64,000 nt of DNA from Chitinophaga fulva (GCF_012927205.1 NZ_JABBGC010000001.1:1798001-1862000); one strand, 5' to 3'. Shown: positions 45,801 through 54,557, numbered from the stretch's first letter. Numbers and translations: made by a program. Notes: generated by a model from the sequence alone, not told the origin.

Positions 45801-48800
45801 AACAGCGACTTTGAAACGGCCAATATCGAATATATCGAGTTCTGGATTCAGGACCCCTTCATTAAAACACCCGGTAGCAGCGGAGGTTCCCTCTTCTTCA
45901 ACCTGGGTAACGTATCAGAAGACATCCTCAAAGACTCGAAAAAATTCTTTGAAAACGGTATGCCCGACCCCCGGCAGGACCCGAATAAAATCGACTCCTC
46001 CAAATGGGGCCGCCAGCCTAAGTTCCAGCAACAGATCACACAGGCCTTCGATAATGATCCCAATATCCGCTCCTACCAGGACGTGGGATATGACGGTCTG
46101 AAATCTTCTGATGAAGCAGCTTTCTACAGAAGTTATATGGACACGATGGCCATGAACTTCGGCGGCTCTCCCGTATACCAACAGGCCCAGAGAGACCCGG
46201 CCAACGATGACTATAAGCACTACCGCAACGCCGATTACGACGCTGCCCGTGCCGGCATCCTCGAGCGCTATAAAAATTATAGCAATCCGGAAGGCAACTC
46301 ACCGGTTTCTGATCCGAAATCCACTTTCTCTACCGCAGCTACCAATATCCCTGAATCGGAAGACCTGAACAGGGACAATACCATGAATGAAACGGAAGAA
46401 TACTTCCAGTACCGTGTAGACCTTAAACCAGGTATGACCGTAGGTACCAACTACATTGTGGATAAAATTGATGCACCGGTAGACCTGCCTAACGGCCAGA
46501 AAACCACAGAAACATGGTACCAGTTTAAAGTGCCGCTGAACCAGTTCAACTCAAAAGTGGGCAATATCCCCGACTTTAAGTCCATCCGCTTCATGCGTAT
46601 GTTCCTCACTGATTTCGCTGATCCTGTGGTGGTGCGTTTCGCCAAACTGGAACTGGTACGCAGCCAGTGGCGCCGTTATATGTATGAGCTGAGACCTGGC
46701 GACCCTGTGCCGTTAGACCAGACCACTACTTTTAACTCTTCCTCTGTAAATATTGAAGAGAACTCTTCCCGCAGCCCTATTCCGTATGTGCTGCCTCCGG
46801 GAGTGGTAAGACAGAATACCATCAGCACCAACAACACCACGCTGCAGCTGAATGAACAGTCTTTGTCTGTTCAGGTATGTAATCTTCAGGACGGTGAAAT
46901 CCGTTCGCTGTATAAAACACTCAACATGGACCTGCGTCAGTACAAGAAAATGGAAATGTACATGCACGCAGAAGCCGTAGGTTCCGCCACCGCATTGAAA
47001 GATGGACAGGTACAGGCGGTGATCCGTATTGGTAGCGACTTTGTAAGCAACTACTACGAATACCGTATTCCGCTGAAAGTAACTGCCTGGAATTCGAAGG
47101 CTCCTATTGAAATATGGCCGGATGGCAATAATATGCAGCTCATCATGGAGCGCCTGAGCCAACTGAAACAGAAAAGGAACATGTGTGATTCCTGTTCTCC
47201 GCTGCTGGCTTATCCGATGACACCGGTGGCCGACGAATTCGGCAACTTCATGTCGGTAGTAGGTAACCCAAGCCTGGGTGATGCCCGCACCATGATGATC
47301 GGTGTCCTGAATCCGAAAGATGATGGTATGCCACGTTGTGCTGAGGTATGGTTCGATGAACTGCGCCTTTCTGATTTCGATGAAAAAGGTGGCTACGCCG
47401 CTCTCGGAAGACTGGACCTGCAACTGGCCGATCTGGGTACGCTCTCGCTGTCCGGAAATATGCATACGGCCGGTTTCGGTAATATCGACCAGCGGGTGAA
47501 TGAACGTTTCCGTGATAACTTCCTGCAATACGATGCCGCGGCCAACCTCGATCTGGGTAAACTGCTGCCGAAGAGAGCAGGCATGTCTATCCCGGTATAT
47601 GCCGGTTATTCACAATCGGTCAGCAATCCTGAGTATGACCCTTATGACCTTGATATTAAGCTGAAAGATAAACTCTCGCTGGCGAGGTCCAGATGGGAGC
47701 GGGACTCCATCCGTAAGAATGCGCAGGACTTCACCTCTATCACCAGCCTGAACTTTACCAACGTCCGGAAACTCAATATGCGACAAGGCAAGCGTCACCT
47801 GTGGGATATTGAGAACTTTGATGTCAGTTACTCGTTCTCGCAGATCAATCGCCATAACCCGCTTATTCAGAGTGACCTGCTGACCAAACACCGTGGTGGT
47901 ATCGGGTACAATTTCGCTGGTCAGCCGAGATACCTGGAGCCGTTTAAGAAGCTGATCAAGACTAAAACGCACTGGCTGGACCTCATACGGGACTTCAATG
48001 TTAACTATGTGCCGTCTATCATCAGTTTCCGTGCAGACATTATCCGTCAGTTCGGGGCTTCCCGTATCCGCAACGTAGGCGGTGATGTGAAATACCAGTT
48101 GCCCGAGACGTATGATAAGTACTTCACTTTTGACCGTTATTATACCCTGAAATGGGACCTGACCCGCAGCCTCAATATAGAATTCAATGCGGTGAGCAAT
48201 TCCCGTGTAGATGAACCTGCAGGCAGAATCAATACCGGGGCGAAGAAAGACACCATATGGCGTAACTTCTTCAAAGGTGGCCGTTCCGTGAACTATATGC
48301 ATAATGCTAACTTCACGTATACGCTGCCTACTGCCAAGTTCCCGGCCCTTAGCTGGACCAACGTGGCCATCGGTTACAGTACGGAATACCGCTGGACAGG
48401 CGCTTCCCGACTGGCGCTTTACCTGGGTAACGCCATCGAGAATAGCATGCAGAAAACGATGACTGCTGAGTTTAAGTTTGTGGAACTGTACAATAAGTCC
48501 AAATTCCTCCGGCAGGTCAATGCACGCAAGCCTGTTTCCAACAATAACAATCAACAGAACAAAAACAACAATCAACAGAAAGATCAGCAGAACAATAACC
48601 AGTCGTCCTCCGACGAAATTAATCCGTGGGTGAAGGGTGTACTGAAAGCGCTGATGGCACTGAAAAGAGTTGGTTTCAATTATAACGAGAACGCTGGTAC
48701 GCGTTTGCCTGGTTACCTGGACAGCACCAAAGTGCTGGGCATGAACTGGCAGTCGATGGCGCCGGGTATCGGTTTTGTACTGGGTAAACAGCCTGATAAA

Positions 48801-50078
48801 AAATGGCTGGATGATTTTGCGAAGAAAGGACTGATCACACGTGATCCGTCGTTGAACATACAGTTCCAGCAACAGTATACCCAACGCTGGGATTTACAGG
48901 CGCAATTGGAGCCGTTCAACGACCTGCGTATTGATCTGAGCATGACCAAGTCGTTTACCAAAACACATACAGAGCTGTATAAAAACCTGGTGGACACTAA
49001 CGGCGTTGATCAGGGCTTCCAGCACCTGAGCCCGTATGACGCCGGTGGTTTTGAGATTTCCTACATCGCTATTCAAACGATGTTTGGTAAAATCAATACA
49101 GCAAATGGTGTGTCAGAAACGTTCCGCAACTTTGAAGCTTACCGGAATATTATTTCCAAGCGACTGGGTGCGGCCAACCCGTACAACAAAGATCCGGGTG
49201 TTCCGTCTGGTGATCCTAAAGATCCTGCTTACGCTTACGGTTATACCAGGTATGCACAGGACGTGCTGATTCCTGCGTTCCTCGCGGCATATACCGGTAA
49301 GTCACCGGACAAGATAGGGTTGCTGGAAGGACCGGGTAATACCGTGAAGAGCAATCCGTTCAGAAACTATGTACCAAGGCCTAACTGGCGTATTACGTAT
49401 AATGGTCTGTCTAAGCTGGAACCTTTCCGCAGCTTCCTGACCAACTTTACGCTGACACACGGGTATATCGGCACGCTGTCGATGAACTCCTATAATACCT
49501 CCATGTATTATGAAGACCCGAGATTGGCAGGTTACCCGGCGTTCAGGGATACAATATCCGGCAACTACTATCCGTATTTCCTGGTACCTAACCTGACGCT
49601 GACAGAGCAGTTCTCTCCATTGCTGGGCGTGGACCTTACTTTCACCAACAGCCTCAATGCGCGGGTGGAATTCCGGAAGAGCCGTTCACTCAGCCTCAGC
49701 CTCATCGATTACCAGTTGACCGAATTGCGTTCCAGCGAAATAGTGATCGGCGCTGGGTATCGTATAAGAGGATTACAACTGCCTTTTGCAGTGGGTAAAA
49801 ATGGTGGCAAGCGTCTTCAGAACGATCTTAACTTCCGGCTGGACCTGAGCTTCCGGGATGATAAGACAGCCAATAACCGTCTGGATGCCGACCTGGTGAT
49901 TCCTACCAGCGGTCAGAAGGTGGTAGGCATTGCCCCGTCTATCGATTATGTGGTGAATAACCGCCTGAACCTGCGTTTCTTCTATGACCGCAGACAAACG
50001 ATCCCTGTTATTTCCACCGCCTATCCGATTACGAATACCAGGGGGGGTATTACCTTCCGGTTCGTATTATCGCAATAG
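42801..50078 (+). CDS. sprA: SprA/Sov, type IX secretion outer-membrane translocon
   Basis: A giant outer-membrane beta-barrel (2425 residues) through which T9SS cargo leaves the cell and which is required for gliding in Flavobacterium. The protein begins with a hydrophobic signal-like segment (residues 7-22). Conserved-looking blocks include YIDDFEGVKSGYDL near residue 845, MMIGVLNPKDDGMPRCAEVWFDELRLSDFD near residue 1500, and an alternating aromatic beta-strand pattern to the C-terminal Phe-rich FRFVLSQ. A low-complexity Asn/Gln-rich stretch occupies residues about 1911-1940. Translation must begin at TTG 42801: no in-frame ATG occurs before the signal segment. This protein is the exporter for the type B PKD proteins encoded 5-10 kb downstream. 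Confidence 0.95.
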   Translation: MARKTYYGAFAVIGIVSFIIVDTAARERSGNFHFLSRTSWKSDTTITGNTKIDTTGKKDTLKYPLKDRRGPSIADPASRNVIDLNDPANINKTVEYDPVTKQYTVTEKIGNQNYRNPTYMNFDEFYKLQSAQSERNYWQKRASALGNLNQRGNGPQLYNGSNLFDRIFGGSKVDIRPQGSLDLTFGYQGQNIKNPVLVEQARKNGGFNFDMGINMNVTGRIGDKLKLITNYNTQSTFDFENQVKLEYTGYNDEIIKKIEAGNVSFPLRSSLISGIQSLFGVKTQLQFGRLTVTSVLSNQKSQKQNLMLKGGTMVQDYNIRADEYEDNRHFLLAQFYRDTFNYAMSNLPIIRSLSNITRIEVWVTNKTGATTQTRDIVGLMDLGEYKPWNTSIRVNTTSHLPDRATNNLYGSMINDPASRNTSLVVSRLLALGLKPVSEFEKTFARKLDSTEYTVNKQLGFISLNQQLQPDEVLAVAYQYTYNGRTYQVGEFSQDVPPDQNNSANSPVLFLKLLKATSARPILPIWKLMMKNVYATGAFQVNKQDFKMDVFYKDPGADGRPPSDKRYLPDGKGDYAGAPIITVLNLDRLNNQLDPQPDGVFDYVEGYTINSLTGKIMFPMLEPFADGLKKAFGGDATLEKQYLYRVLYDSIKVVAQQFPQLNRYVIRGSYKSANSSEINLGGGITIPPGSVTVTAGGQLLRENVDYIIDYNLGRLKIINGGVLNSGVPINVQFENNALFGQQVRNYFGTRFDYLVNDKLSIGGTVVRMTERPYYQKVNYGEDPIKNTMVGLDVNYASEWKGLTRFLDKLPNYSTTAPSNILFTGEVARLFPGHSKLINQPGSKQGTAYIDDFEGVKSGYDLKFPATSWALASTPKGATNAAGTVLFPEAELSNVFEYGKNRAKLAWYILEPTLQLPKSPNLPAGISLDDQSDPRVRLVYQKEVFRNRSTDFGQSQLSTLDLAYYPTERGPYNFTSSPTSMDRDGKLARPKARWGGIMRAIDNSDFETANIEYIEFWIQDPFIKTPGSSGGSLFFNLGNVSEDILKDSKKFFENGMPDPRQDPNKIDSSKWGRQPKFQQQITQAFDNDPNIRSYQDVGYDGLKSSDEAAFYRSYMDTMAMNFGGSPVYQQAQRDPANDDYKHYRNADYDAARAGILERYKNYSNPEGNSPVSDPKSTFSTAATNIPESEDLNRDNTMNETEEYFQYRVDLKPGMTVGTNYIVDKIDAPVDLPNGQKTTETWYQFKVPLNQFNSKVGNIPDFKSIRFMRMFLTDFADPVVVRFAKLELVRSQWRRYMYELRPGDPVPLDQTTTFNSSSVNIEENSSRSPIPYVLPPGVVRQNTISTNNTTLQLNEQSLSVQVCNLQDGEIRSLYKTLNMDLRQYKKMEMYMHAEAVGSATALKDGQVQAVIRIGSDFVSNYYEYRIPLKVTAWNSKAPIEIWPDGNNMQLIMERLSQLKQKRNMCDSCSPLLAYPMTPVADEFGNFMSVVGNPSLGDARTMMIGVLNPKDDGMPRCAEVWFDELRLSDFDEKGGYAALGRLDLQLADLGTLSLSGNMHTAGFGNIDQRVNERFRDNFLQYDAAANLDLGKLLPKRAGMSIPVYAGYSQSVSNPEYDPYDLDIKLKDKLSLARSRWERDSIRKNAQDFTSITSLNFTNVRKLNMRQGKRHLWDIENFDVSYSFSQINRHNPLIQSDLLTKHRGGIGYNFAGQPRYLEPFKKLIKTKTHWLDLIRDFNVNYVPSIISFRADIIRQFGASRIRNVGGDVKYQLPETYDKYFTFDRYYTLKWDLTRSLNIEFNAVSNSRVDEPAGRINTGAKKDTIWRNFFKGGRSVNYMHNANFTYTLPTAKFPALSWTNVAIGYSTEYRWTGASRLALYLGNAIENSMQKTMTAEFKFVELYNKSKFLRQVNARKPVSNNNNQQNKNNNQQKDQQNNNQSSSDEINPWVKGVLKALMALKRVGFNYNENAGTRLPGYLDSTKVLGMNWQSMAPGIGFVLGKQPDKKWLDDFAKKGLITRDPSLNIQFQQQYTQRWDLQAQLEPFNDLRIDLSMTKSFTKTHTELYKNLVDTNGVDQGFQHLSPYDAGGFEISYIAIQTMFGKINTANGVSETFRNFEAYRNIISKRLGAANPYNKDPGVPSGDPKDPAYAYGYTRYAQDVLIPAFLAAYTGKSPDKIGLLEGPGNTVKSNPFRNYVPRPNWRITYNGLSKLEPFRSFLTNFTLTHGYIGTLSMNSYNTSMYYEDPRLAGYPAFRDTISGNYYPYFLVPNLTLTEQFSPLLGVDLTFTNSLNARVEFRKSRSLSLSLIDYQLTELRSSEIVIGAGYRIRGLQLPFAVGKNGGKRLQNDLNFRLDLSFRDDKTANNRLDADLVIPTSGQKVVGIAPSIDYVVNNRLNLRFFYDRRQTIPVISTAYPITNTRGGITFRFVLSQ

Positions 50079-50107
50079 TTAATTAACAGATACGGCTATT
50101 ATAGTAT

Positions 50108-50139
50108 ATCCCCGGGGTTTAGTCCCGGGGATTTTTTTT
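50108..50139 (+). terminator. Terminator after sprA
   Basis: Stem ATCCCCGGG/CCCGGGGAT with a short loop containing TTTAGT, followed by eight T residues. The loop and stem resemble the palindrome at 50691-50711. Confidence 0.8.
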
Positions 50140-50225
50140 GCCCTTCGGGCGATACTTAACAAAAAGACTGATGATGCTTAACAATCGCCCTGATAAAAAT
50201 CATGATCTCTTTAACATTTCTTTTA

Positions 50226-50233
50226 TAAGTTTG
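50226..50233 (+). promoter_or_regulatory. Candidate -7 element of the small Cys-motif gene
   Basis: TAAGTTTG fits TAnnTTTG exactly. It ends 4 bases before the GTG start, so the transcript would be leaderless or nearly so. Confidence 0.45.
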
Positions 50234-50237
50234 TGTC

Positions 50238-50606
50238 GTGAAATATTTCCTCATCATATGCATTTCTTTGGGCCTCTTGCTGCAGACTTTCAGCAAAAGC
50301 CTCATTGTGCTGCAGTTCAGGGCGCAACAATCCTTTATTGCACAGGTGCTTTGCGAAAACCGCAATAAGCCCGAAATGCATTGTAACGGTAAATGTTATT
50401 TGAAAAAGAAACTGGATCGCGATGCCAGTCAGGACAAAAACAGCAACAGTAACAAAGAACGTTACGAAGTGATGTTTGTCAATGCCCTGCCTGAGCGGCT
50501 CACAGCGCCGTCTGCAGCACCTGTGGCGCACATCGTATTCTACGCCGATCCTTTCGTTGAAACCCCCATCCACACTATTTTCCATCCGCCGCAATCCCTG
50601 AGCTGA
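50238..50606 (+). CDS. Small membrane or secreted protein with C-x9-C-x3-C motif
   Basis: 122 residues. The N-terminus is a hydrophobic signal or anchor (residues 3-18). Three cysteines follow as CENRNKPEMHCNGKC (Cys39, Cys49, Cys53), then a basic helix and an Asn/Lys/Ser-rich linker. I remember similar CNGKC proteins in Bacteroidota but know no function. The Cys and His residues could bind a metal ion or form a disulfide. Start is GTG at 50238, the only start codon before the hydrophobic segment. The TonB-dependent receptor gene follows 212 bases later, which suggests a link to metal or cofactor uptake. Confidence 0.65.
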   Translation: MKYFLIICISLGLLLQTFSKSLIVLQFRAQQSFIAQVLCENRNKPEMHCNGKCYLKKKLDRDASQDKNSNSNKERYEVMFVNALPERLTAPSAAPVAHIVFYADPFVETPIHTIFHPPQSLS

Positions 50607-50690
50607 TATTTGTTCGGAATGCCTTTTTTAGTTAGATAACCTAACAGCTGGATACCTATACTGGGCTGTCTACAGGCATGTTCCATCCTT

Positions 50691-50711
50691 CCCAGGGCTA
50701 AAGCCCCGGGT
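50691..50711. repeat. CCC-GGGCTAAAGCCCC palindromic repeat
   Basis: CCCAGGGCTAAAGCCCCGGG resembles the reverse complement of the hairpin at 50110-50130 (CCCGGGACTAAACCCCGGG). The two copies flank the small Cys-motif gene. They may be a dispersed palindromic element of this genome. Confidence 0.4.
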
Positions 50712-50818
50712 CAAGATATCAGCAGGCTTTTTAGCCGCCGATCCGTCTATATACATGATTATATTCCTGACAAACCAAGGTGTGCGCCTGCAAGGGCATA
50801 CATCCAACTGACGACATA

Positions 50819-53104
50819 ATGAAACAAATTTATTTACTGCTCATTGCCTGTTTGGCGATGCGGGCAGGCCATGCCCAGGAGCTGGCCGGACGCGTAGCAG
50901 ATGCAAGGACACGGGAAGCCTTGCCTGGCGTAAGTGTGAACCTGATAGCAGCCGGAAAAGGCTGCACGAGTAATGCACAGGGACGATACACATTGCCTGT
51001 AACAGCGGGCCCTGATTCTCTGAAGATATCTTATGTGGGGTACATCACCCGGAAAATAGCCGCGTCAGCGGCAGCTCAAATGCCGGTCATCTACCTGGAA
51101 GCCAGTTCTACCAACCTGAATGAGGTGATCGTTTCCTCTTCCAGGGAAAAACAACGGCGAACAGAAGCGCCCATAGCCATCAGCACCATTTCCCCGCAAA
51201 CACTACAGGAAACCAAAGCCACTACGCTCGATAAAGTGCTCAATAAAGTAAGCGGCGTATATATGGTAGACCTGGGAAATGAACAACATACCATGGCCAT
51301 CCGGCAGCCTATTGGTTATAAAAGCCTTTTTCTATATCTCGAAGACGGCATTCCCATCCGCACCGTGGGCGATTTTAACCACAACGCCCTGATAGAAGTG
51401 AATATGGCGGCCCTGCGCAATATTGAAGTGATCCGCGGTCCTGCTTCTTCCCTGTATGGTAGCGAAGCGGTAGGCGGCGCGGTGAATTTTATCACGGCAG
51501 CGCCTACACTGGTACCTACTGCTAAAGTTCAGCTGGAAGCCAGCAACTGGGGGTATAAACGAACAGATTTCAGCGTGTCCGATACCAAAGGCAAAGCAGG
51601 TTTTTATGTAGGTGGTTATTACGCCGATCAGCGGAACGGCTATATGGACCACAGCGATTTTCATAAACTCGCCGTAACCGCCCGTACAGACGTACAGTTG
51701 AACGAACACAATAAATGGACCACCACTGCCACGCTGGTCAATTATAAAACAGATCAGACCGGCGGCCTTGACAGCGCCCATTTCTACGTCAAAGACTATA
51801 CGAATTTCCAGACATTCAGCTACCGTGAAGTAAAAGCATTGCGTATCCGCAGCACGCTGGAACATGAATGGAATACCAGCAATCATACCAGTGTTACCGC
51901 CTTCTTCCGGCATAGCACCATCGGGCAAAATCCTTTTTATGCGATAAAAGATATCCGAAATACCCTCAAGGCAAGAGGAGAAATCAACAGTGATGCTTTC
52001 TACAGCTATGGCGTGATAGCACAGCATAAAAAAGATTTCAACTGGAAACAGGCGTCTCTGATAGCCGGTGTCAGCGCGGACTACAGTCCCGCTACCTATC
52101 ATGCTAATTACATTGATATTACCAAAAATGCCGCTGGTTACTATACGGGTTATCAGGCTTCAGACTCCCTGCTGACCAATTACCGGGTGGGATTGCTGAA
52201 TACCGCCGTGTACACCCAGTTCGCCTTTGCACCTGTGGAAAACATGCGGGTAGTGGCCGCGTTGCGTTATGACAGGATGGATTATGATTTTAATAACTAC
52301 CTGCCACCATCTGCATTCACCGGGGCTCCCAGCGAAAGAAATAATTTTAATGCGCTCACTCCCAAGTTGGGGCTGACTTATAATCTGCAACACAATCGTG
52401 GTTTGTATGCGAACTATAGCAGAGGTTTTGCACCGCCCAATATTTCAGAACTATACAGAGGGGTGAAGGTGCCGGTCCTGAAATCAGCTACCTATGATAA
52501 CTATGAGGCAGGTGGGTGGTTTGCTTTCGCTCATCAGAAAGGTTATGTGGATGTAAGTATCTACCAGATGAAAGGTACGAATGAAATTATCAGTGTACGC
52601 GATGCGGATGGCTCCTACGCCAACCAGAACGCCGGCGCCACCACACACCGGGGCATAGAGTGGAATGCGCGATATACGCCGGTGAAGTCTTTGTTCTTAC
52701 GTACCAGCGGTACCTATGCGCGGCATATTTTCGATGCCTATACGGAGAATGGAAAAACATACGATCATAATGACATGAATGGCGCGCCTAAATGGATCAC
52801 CAACACCGAGATCACCTGGAAACCTGTTTTCTTAAAAGGTTTCCGTATTGGTGGTGAATGGCAGCATATCAGCGGGTATTATATGGATGCCGCCAATACA
52901 GCGTGGTACAATGGGTACGATTTGTTTAACATCCGTACCGGATACCAGTGGAAAGGATTTGAATGCTGGTTGAATTGTATGAATGTTGGTGACCAGTTAT
53001 ATGCTACTACGGCGGAGAAATCTGCCTATGGGAAGAGTTATCGTATAGGGCCAAGGCAAACATTCAATGTTGGCGTGGCTTACACATTTGTTGGTAAGAA
53101 ATAA
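50819..53104 (+). CDS. TonB-dependent outer-membrane receptor
   Basis: 761 residues from the ATG at 50819; 13 upstream in-frame codons are not signal-like. Signal peptide ends after GHAQ (residue 20). A carboxypeptidase-regulatory-like domain (about 21-100, GRVADARTREALPGVSVNL) is followed by a plug domain (IEVIRGPASSLYGSEAVGGAVNFI near residue 205) and a 22-strand-type barrel ending in FNVGVAYTFVGKK. It is of the siderophore/cobalamin/metal receptor type, not the longer SusC type, and has no SusD partner. The ligand is unknown. Flanking Cys-motif genes suggest a metal or metal complex. Confidence 0.88.
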   Translation: MKQIYLLLIACLAMRAGHAQELAGRVADARTREALPGVSVNLIAAGKGCTSNAQGRYTLPVTAGPDSLKISYVGYITRKIAASAAAQMPVIYLEASSTNLNEVIVSSSREKQRRTEAPIAISTISPQTLQETKATTLDKVLNKVSGVYMVDLGNEQHTMAIRQPIGYKSLFLYLEDGIPIRTVGDFNHNALIEVNMAALRNIEVIRGPASSLYGSEAVGGAVNFITAAPTLVPTAKVQLEASNWGYKRTDFSVSDTKGKAGFYVGGYYADQRNGYMDHSDFHKLAVTARTDVQLNEHNKWTTTATLVNYKTDQTGGLDSAHFYVKDYTNFQTFSYREVKALRIRSTLEHEWNTSNHTSVTAFFRHSTIGQNPFYAIKDIRNTLKARGEINSDAFYSYGVIAQHKKDFNWKQASLIAGVSADYSPATYHANYIDITKNAAGYYTGYQASDSLLTNYRVGLLNTAVYTQFAFAPVENMRVVAALRYDRMDYDFNNYLPPSAFTGAPSERNNFNALTPKLGLTYNLQHNRGLYANYSRGFAPPNISELYRGVKVPVLKSATYDNYEAGGWFAFAHQKGYVDVSIYQMKGTNEIISVRDADGSYANQNAGATTHRGIEWNARYTPVKSLFLRTSGTYARHIFDAYTENGKTYDHNDMNGAPKWITNTEITWKPVFLKGFRIGGEWQHISGYYMDAANTAWYNGYDLFNIRTGYQWKGFECWLNCMNVGDQLYATTAEKSAYGKSYRIGPRQTFNVGVAYTFVGKK

Positions 53105-53115
53105 AAAAACAGTTC

Positions 53116-54324
53116 GTGAAAAGAAGCATACTATATATAGCCATAGTGATGATGGGACTGGCTTCGTGCCGGCCAAAAGAGACAGCGCCGGTGGGTGCGG
53201 TGGTATTGTCGCAGGCAGGTAAAGATGCATCCTGTCCATACATTACCAAAGATGCAAAAGGGCGTACCGTGATCAGCTGGGTGGAAAAAGACAGTACGGC
53301 CGATACAGGTGTGATGTGTTATGCCGTTTCTAACGATAATGGATATACGTTTTCATCACCGGTGAAGATAACATCCACGGCCGGTGTATATCCGCATGCG
53401 GAAAACCTGCCGAAGCTGTTGTTTCAGCCTGATGGCGGTATCATCGCGTTGTTTGGCGTAGAACAGCATGATCCGCGGAATAAGTACGCCGGTAAAGTGA
53501 TGTATGCGGCATCGGTTGACAGTGGCCGTACCTGGGGAGCGCCGGTGCCACTGGTGACAGATACGGCTGGTTATGATCAGCGTTATTTTGACATGGCCTT
53601 GTTGCCGGACGGAGAGGCTGCCGCTATCTGGCTGGACAACCGTAAGGATACCAAAGCGGAGGGCTCCACCCTGTACTGGGCGGTAACCAAAGGGAAGAAC
53701 GGTTTCCAGGCAGCGAAGCCTATCGCGAATACGGTGTGCCAGTGTTGCCGTACCCGTTTGTATGTAGCCGGCAATGGCGATATCCATGTGGCCTACCGGG
53801 ATATTATCAACGATTCTATCCGGGATATGGTGCACCAGGTGTCTGTAGACGGTGGCCGGTCTTTCAGTGAGCCGGTACGTATCAGCGCGGACAACTGGGT
53901 GGTGAACGGATGCCCGCATACAGGGCCTGCCCTCACCGCCAATAAAAACGGGCTGCATTTTGCCTGGTTTACCATGGGCAGTGGGCAGGGCGTTTTTTAT
54001 GCTGCATCGAAAGATAACGGTAAAACCTATACGCAGAAGGAATCACTCAGCAAAGCGCCAATGGCCAAACACCCGCAGATAGTGACCATTCCGGACGACC
54101 GGGTGGTGATTGTTTGGGACGAGCCGGTGAAGTGGCAGGGTGATTTCCGTAGCAGGGTAGGGATAGCGATAAAATCGCCCGAAGGGCAAACCATTACCAG
54201 TCGCACATTGACAGCGGACAGTGTGTATGCCACCTATCCGGTGGCTGGTGCGGTAGACAGCAAAACCGTACTGGTGGCTTATACCCGTAAGGGCGAAGTC
54301 GTATATGAGAGAGTATCCATCTAA
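53116..54324 (+). CDS. Asp-box (BNR) beta-propeller lipoprotein with CQCC motif
   Basis: 402 residues starting with GTG at 53116, 11 bases after the receptor gene. The signal peptide ends in a lipobox at Cys18 (GLASC). At least four Asp-box repeats are visible (SNDNGYTF, SVDSGRTW, SVDGGRSF, SKDNGKTY), indicating a six-bladed sialidase-like propeller. The sialidase catalytic Arg triad and Tyr-Glu pair are not evident, so enzyme activity is doubtful. It has an unusual TVCQCCRTRL motif (Cys208, 210, 211) and further CPY and CPH motifs, which may bind a metal ion. It probably forms a transcript with the receptor. Confidence 0.75.
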   Translation: MKRSILYIAIVMMGLASCRPKETAPVGAVVLSQAGKDASCPYITKDAKGRTVISWVEKDSTADTGVMCYAVSNDNGYTFSSPVKITSTAGVYPHAENLPKLLFQPDGGIIALFGVEQHDPRNKYAGKVMYAASVDSGRTWGAPVPLVTDTAGYDQRYFDMALLPDGEAAAIWLDNRKDTKAEGSTLYWAVTKGKNGFQAAKPIANTVCQCCRTRLYVAGNGDIHVAYRDIINDSIRDMVHQVSVDGGRSFSEPVRISADNWVVNGCPHTGPALTANKNGLHFAWFTMGSGQGVFYAASKDNGKTYTQKESLSKAPMAKHPQIVTIPDDRVVIVWDEPVKWQGDFRSRVGIAIKSPEGQTITSRTLTADSVYATYPVAGAVDSKTVLVAYTRKGEVVYERVSI

Positions 54325-54352
54325 ATATCAAAATACCAAAATACCCAAATGA
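54324..54352 (+). repeat. A-rich intergenic repeat, copy 3
   Basis: Reads AAATATCAAAATACCAAAAT then ACCCAAATG, nearly the reverse complement of 309-348. It lies between the lipoprotein stop codon and its terminator. Confidence 0.4.
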
Positions 54353-54384
54353 AACAGGGCCAGACATTTGTCCGGCCCTGTTTC
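54351..54384 (+). terminator. Terminator after the Asp-box lipoprotein
   Basis: GAAACAGGGCCAGACA pairs with TGTCCGGCCCTGTTTC (one mismatch) over a short loop. Flanking A and T bases are sparse, but the stem is strong. Confidence 0.7.
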
Positions 54385-54401
54385 ATTTGATAATTTCTTA
54401 C

Positions 54402-54557
54402 TCAGCTATAGCTCCAGCTATAACCCTCACTCCAGTCTTTGCGGGATGCCCAGCGGCCATAAGAGCCTCTACGGGTCTTTCCGAAATAAAGGCGCCACTG
54501 TTCTTTCCATCTAGGATAATACAGGCGCAATACGTACATAGTTAAGAACGTAAGCAT
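54402..54557 (-). CDS. Possible 51-residue small basic aromatic-rich protein
   Basis: An ATG at 54557 opens a frame of 51 codons ending with TGA (54402-54404). The peptide starts MLTFLTMYVLRLYYPRWKEQ and continues WRLYFGKTRRGSYGRWASRK, with many Trp, Tyr and Arg. It ends between two terminator-like hairpins, on the same strand as the SDR gene located upstream of it. It fits no family I know. Its composition is unlike random antisense translation of this region, but the evidence is only an open frame in an otherwise empty 392-base gap. Confidence 0.35.
   Translation of the reverse strand: MLTFLTMYVLRLYYPRWKEQWRLYFGKTRRGSYGRWASRKDWSEGYSWSYS

Noticed and set aside
47610..48884. 424-codon frame opposite sprA
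   Set aside because: Antisense shadow inside a confidently identified gene.
53116..54324. Active sialidase
   Set aside because: Asp-boxes are present but the catalytic Arg triad and Tyr/Glu pair are not evident, and the CQCC motif is atypical.
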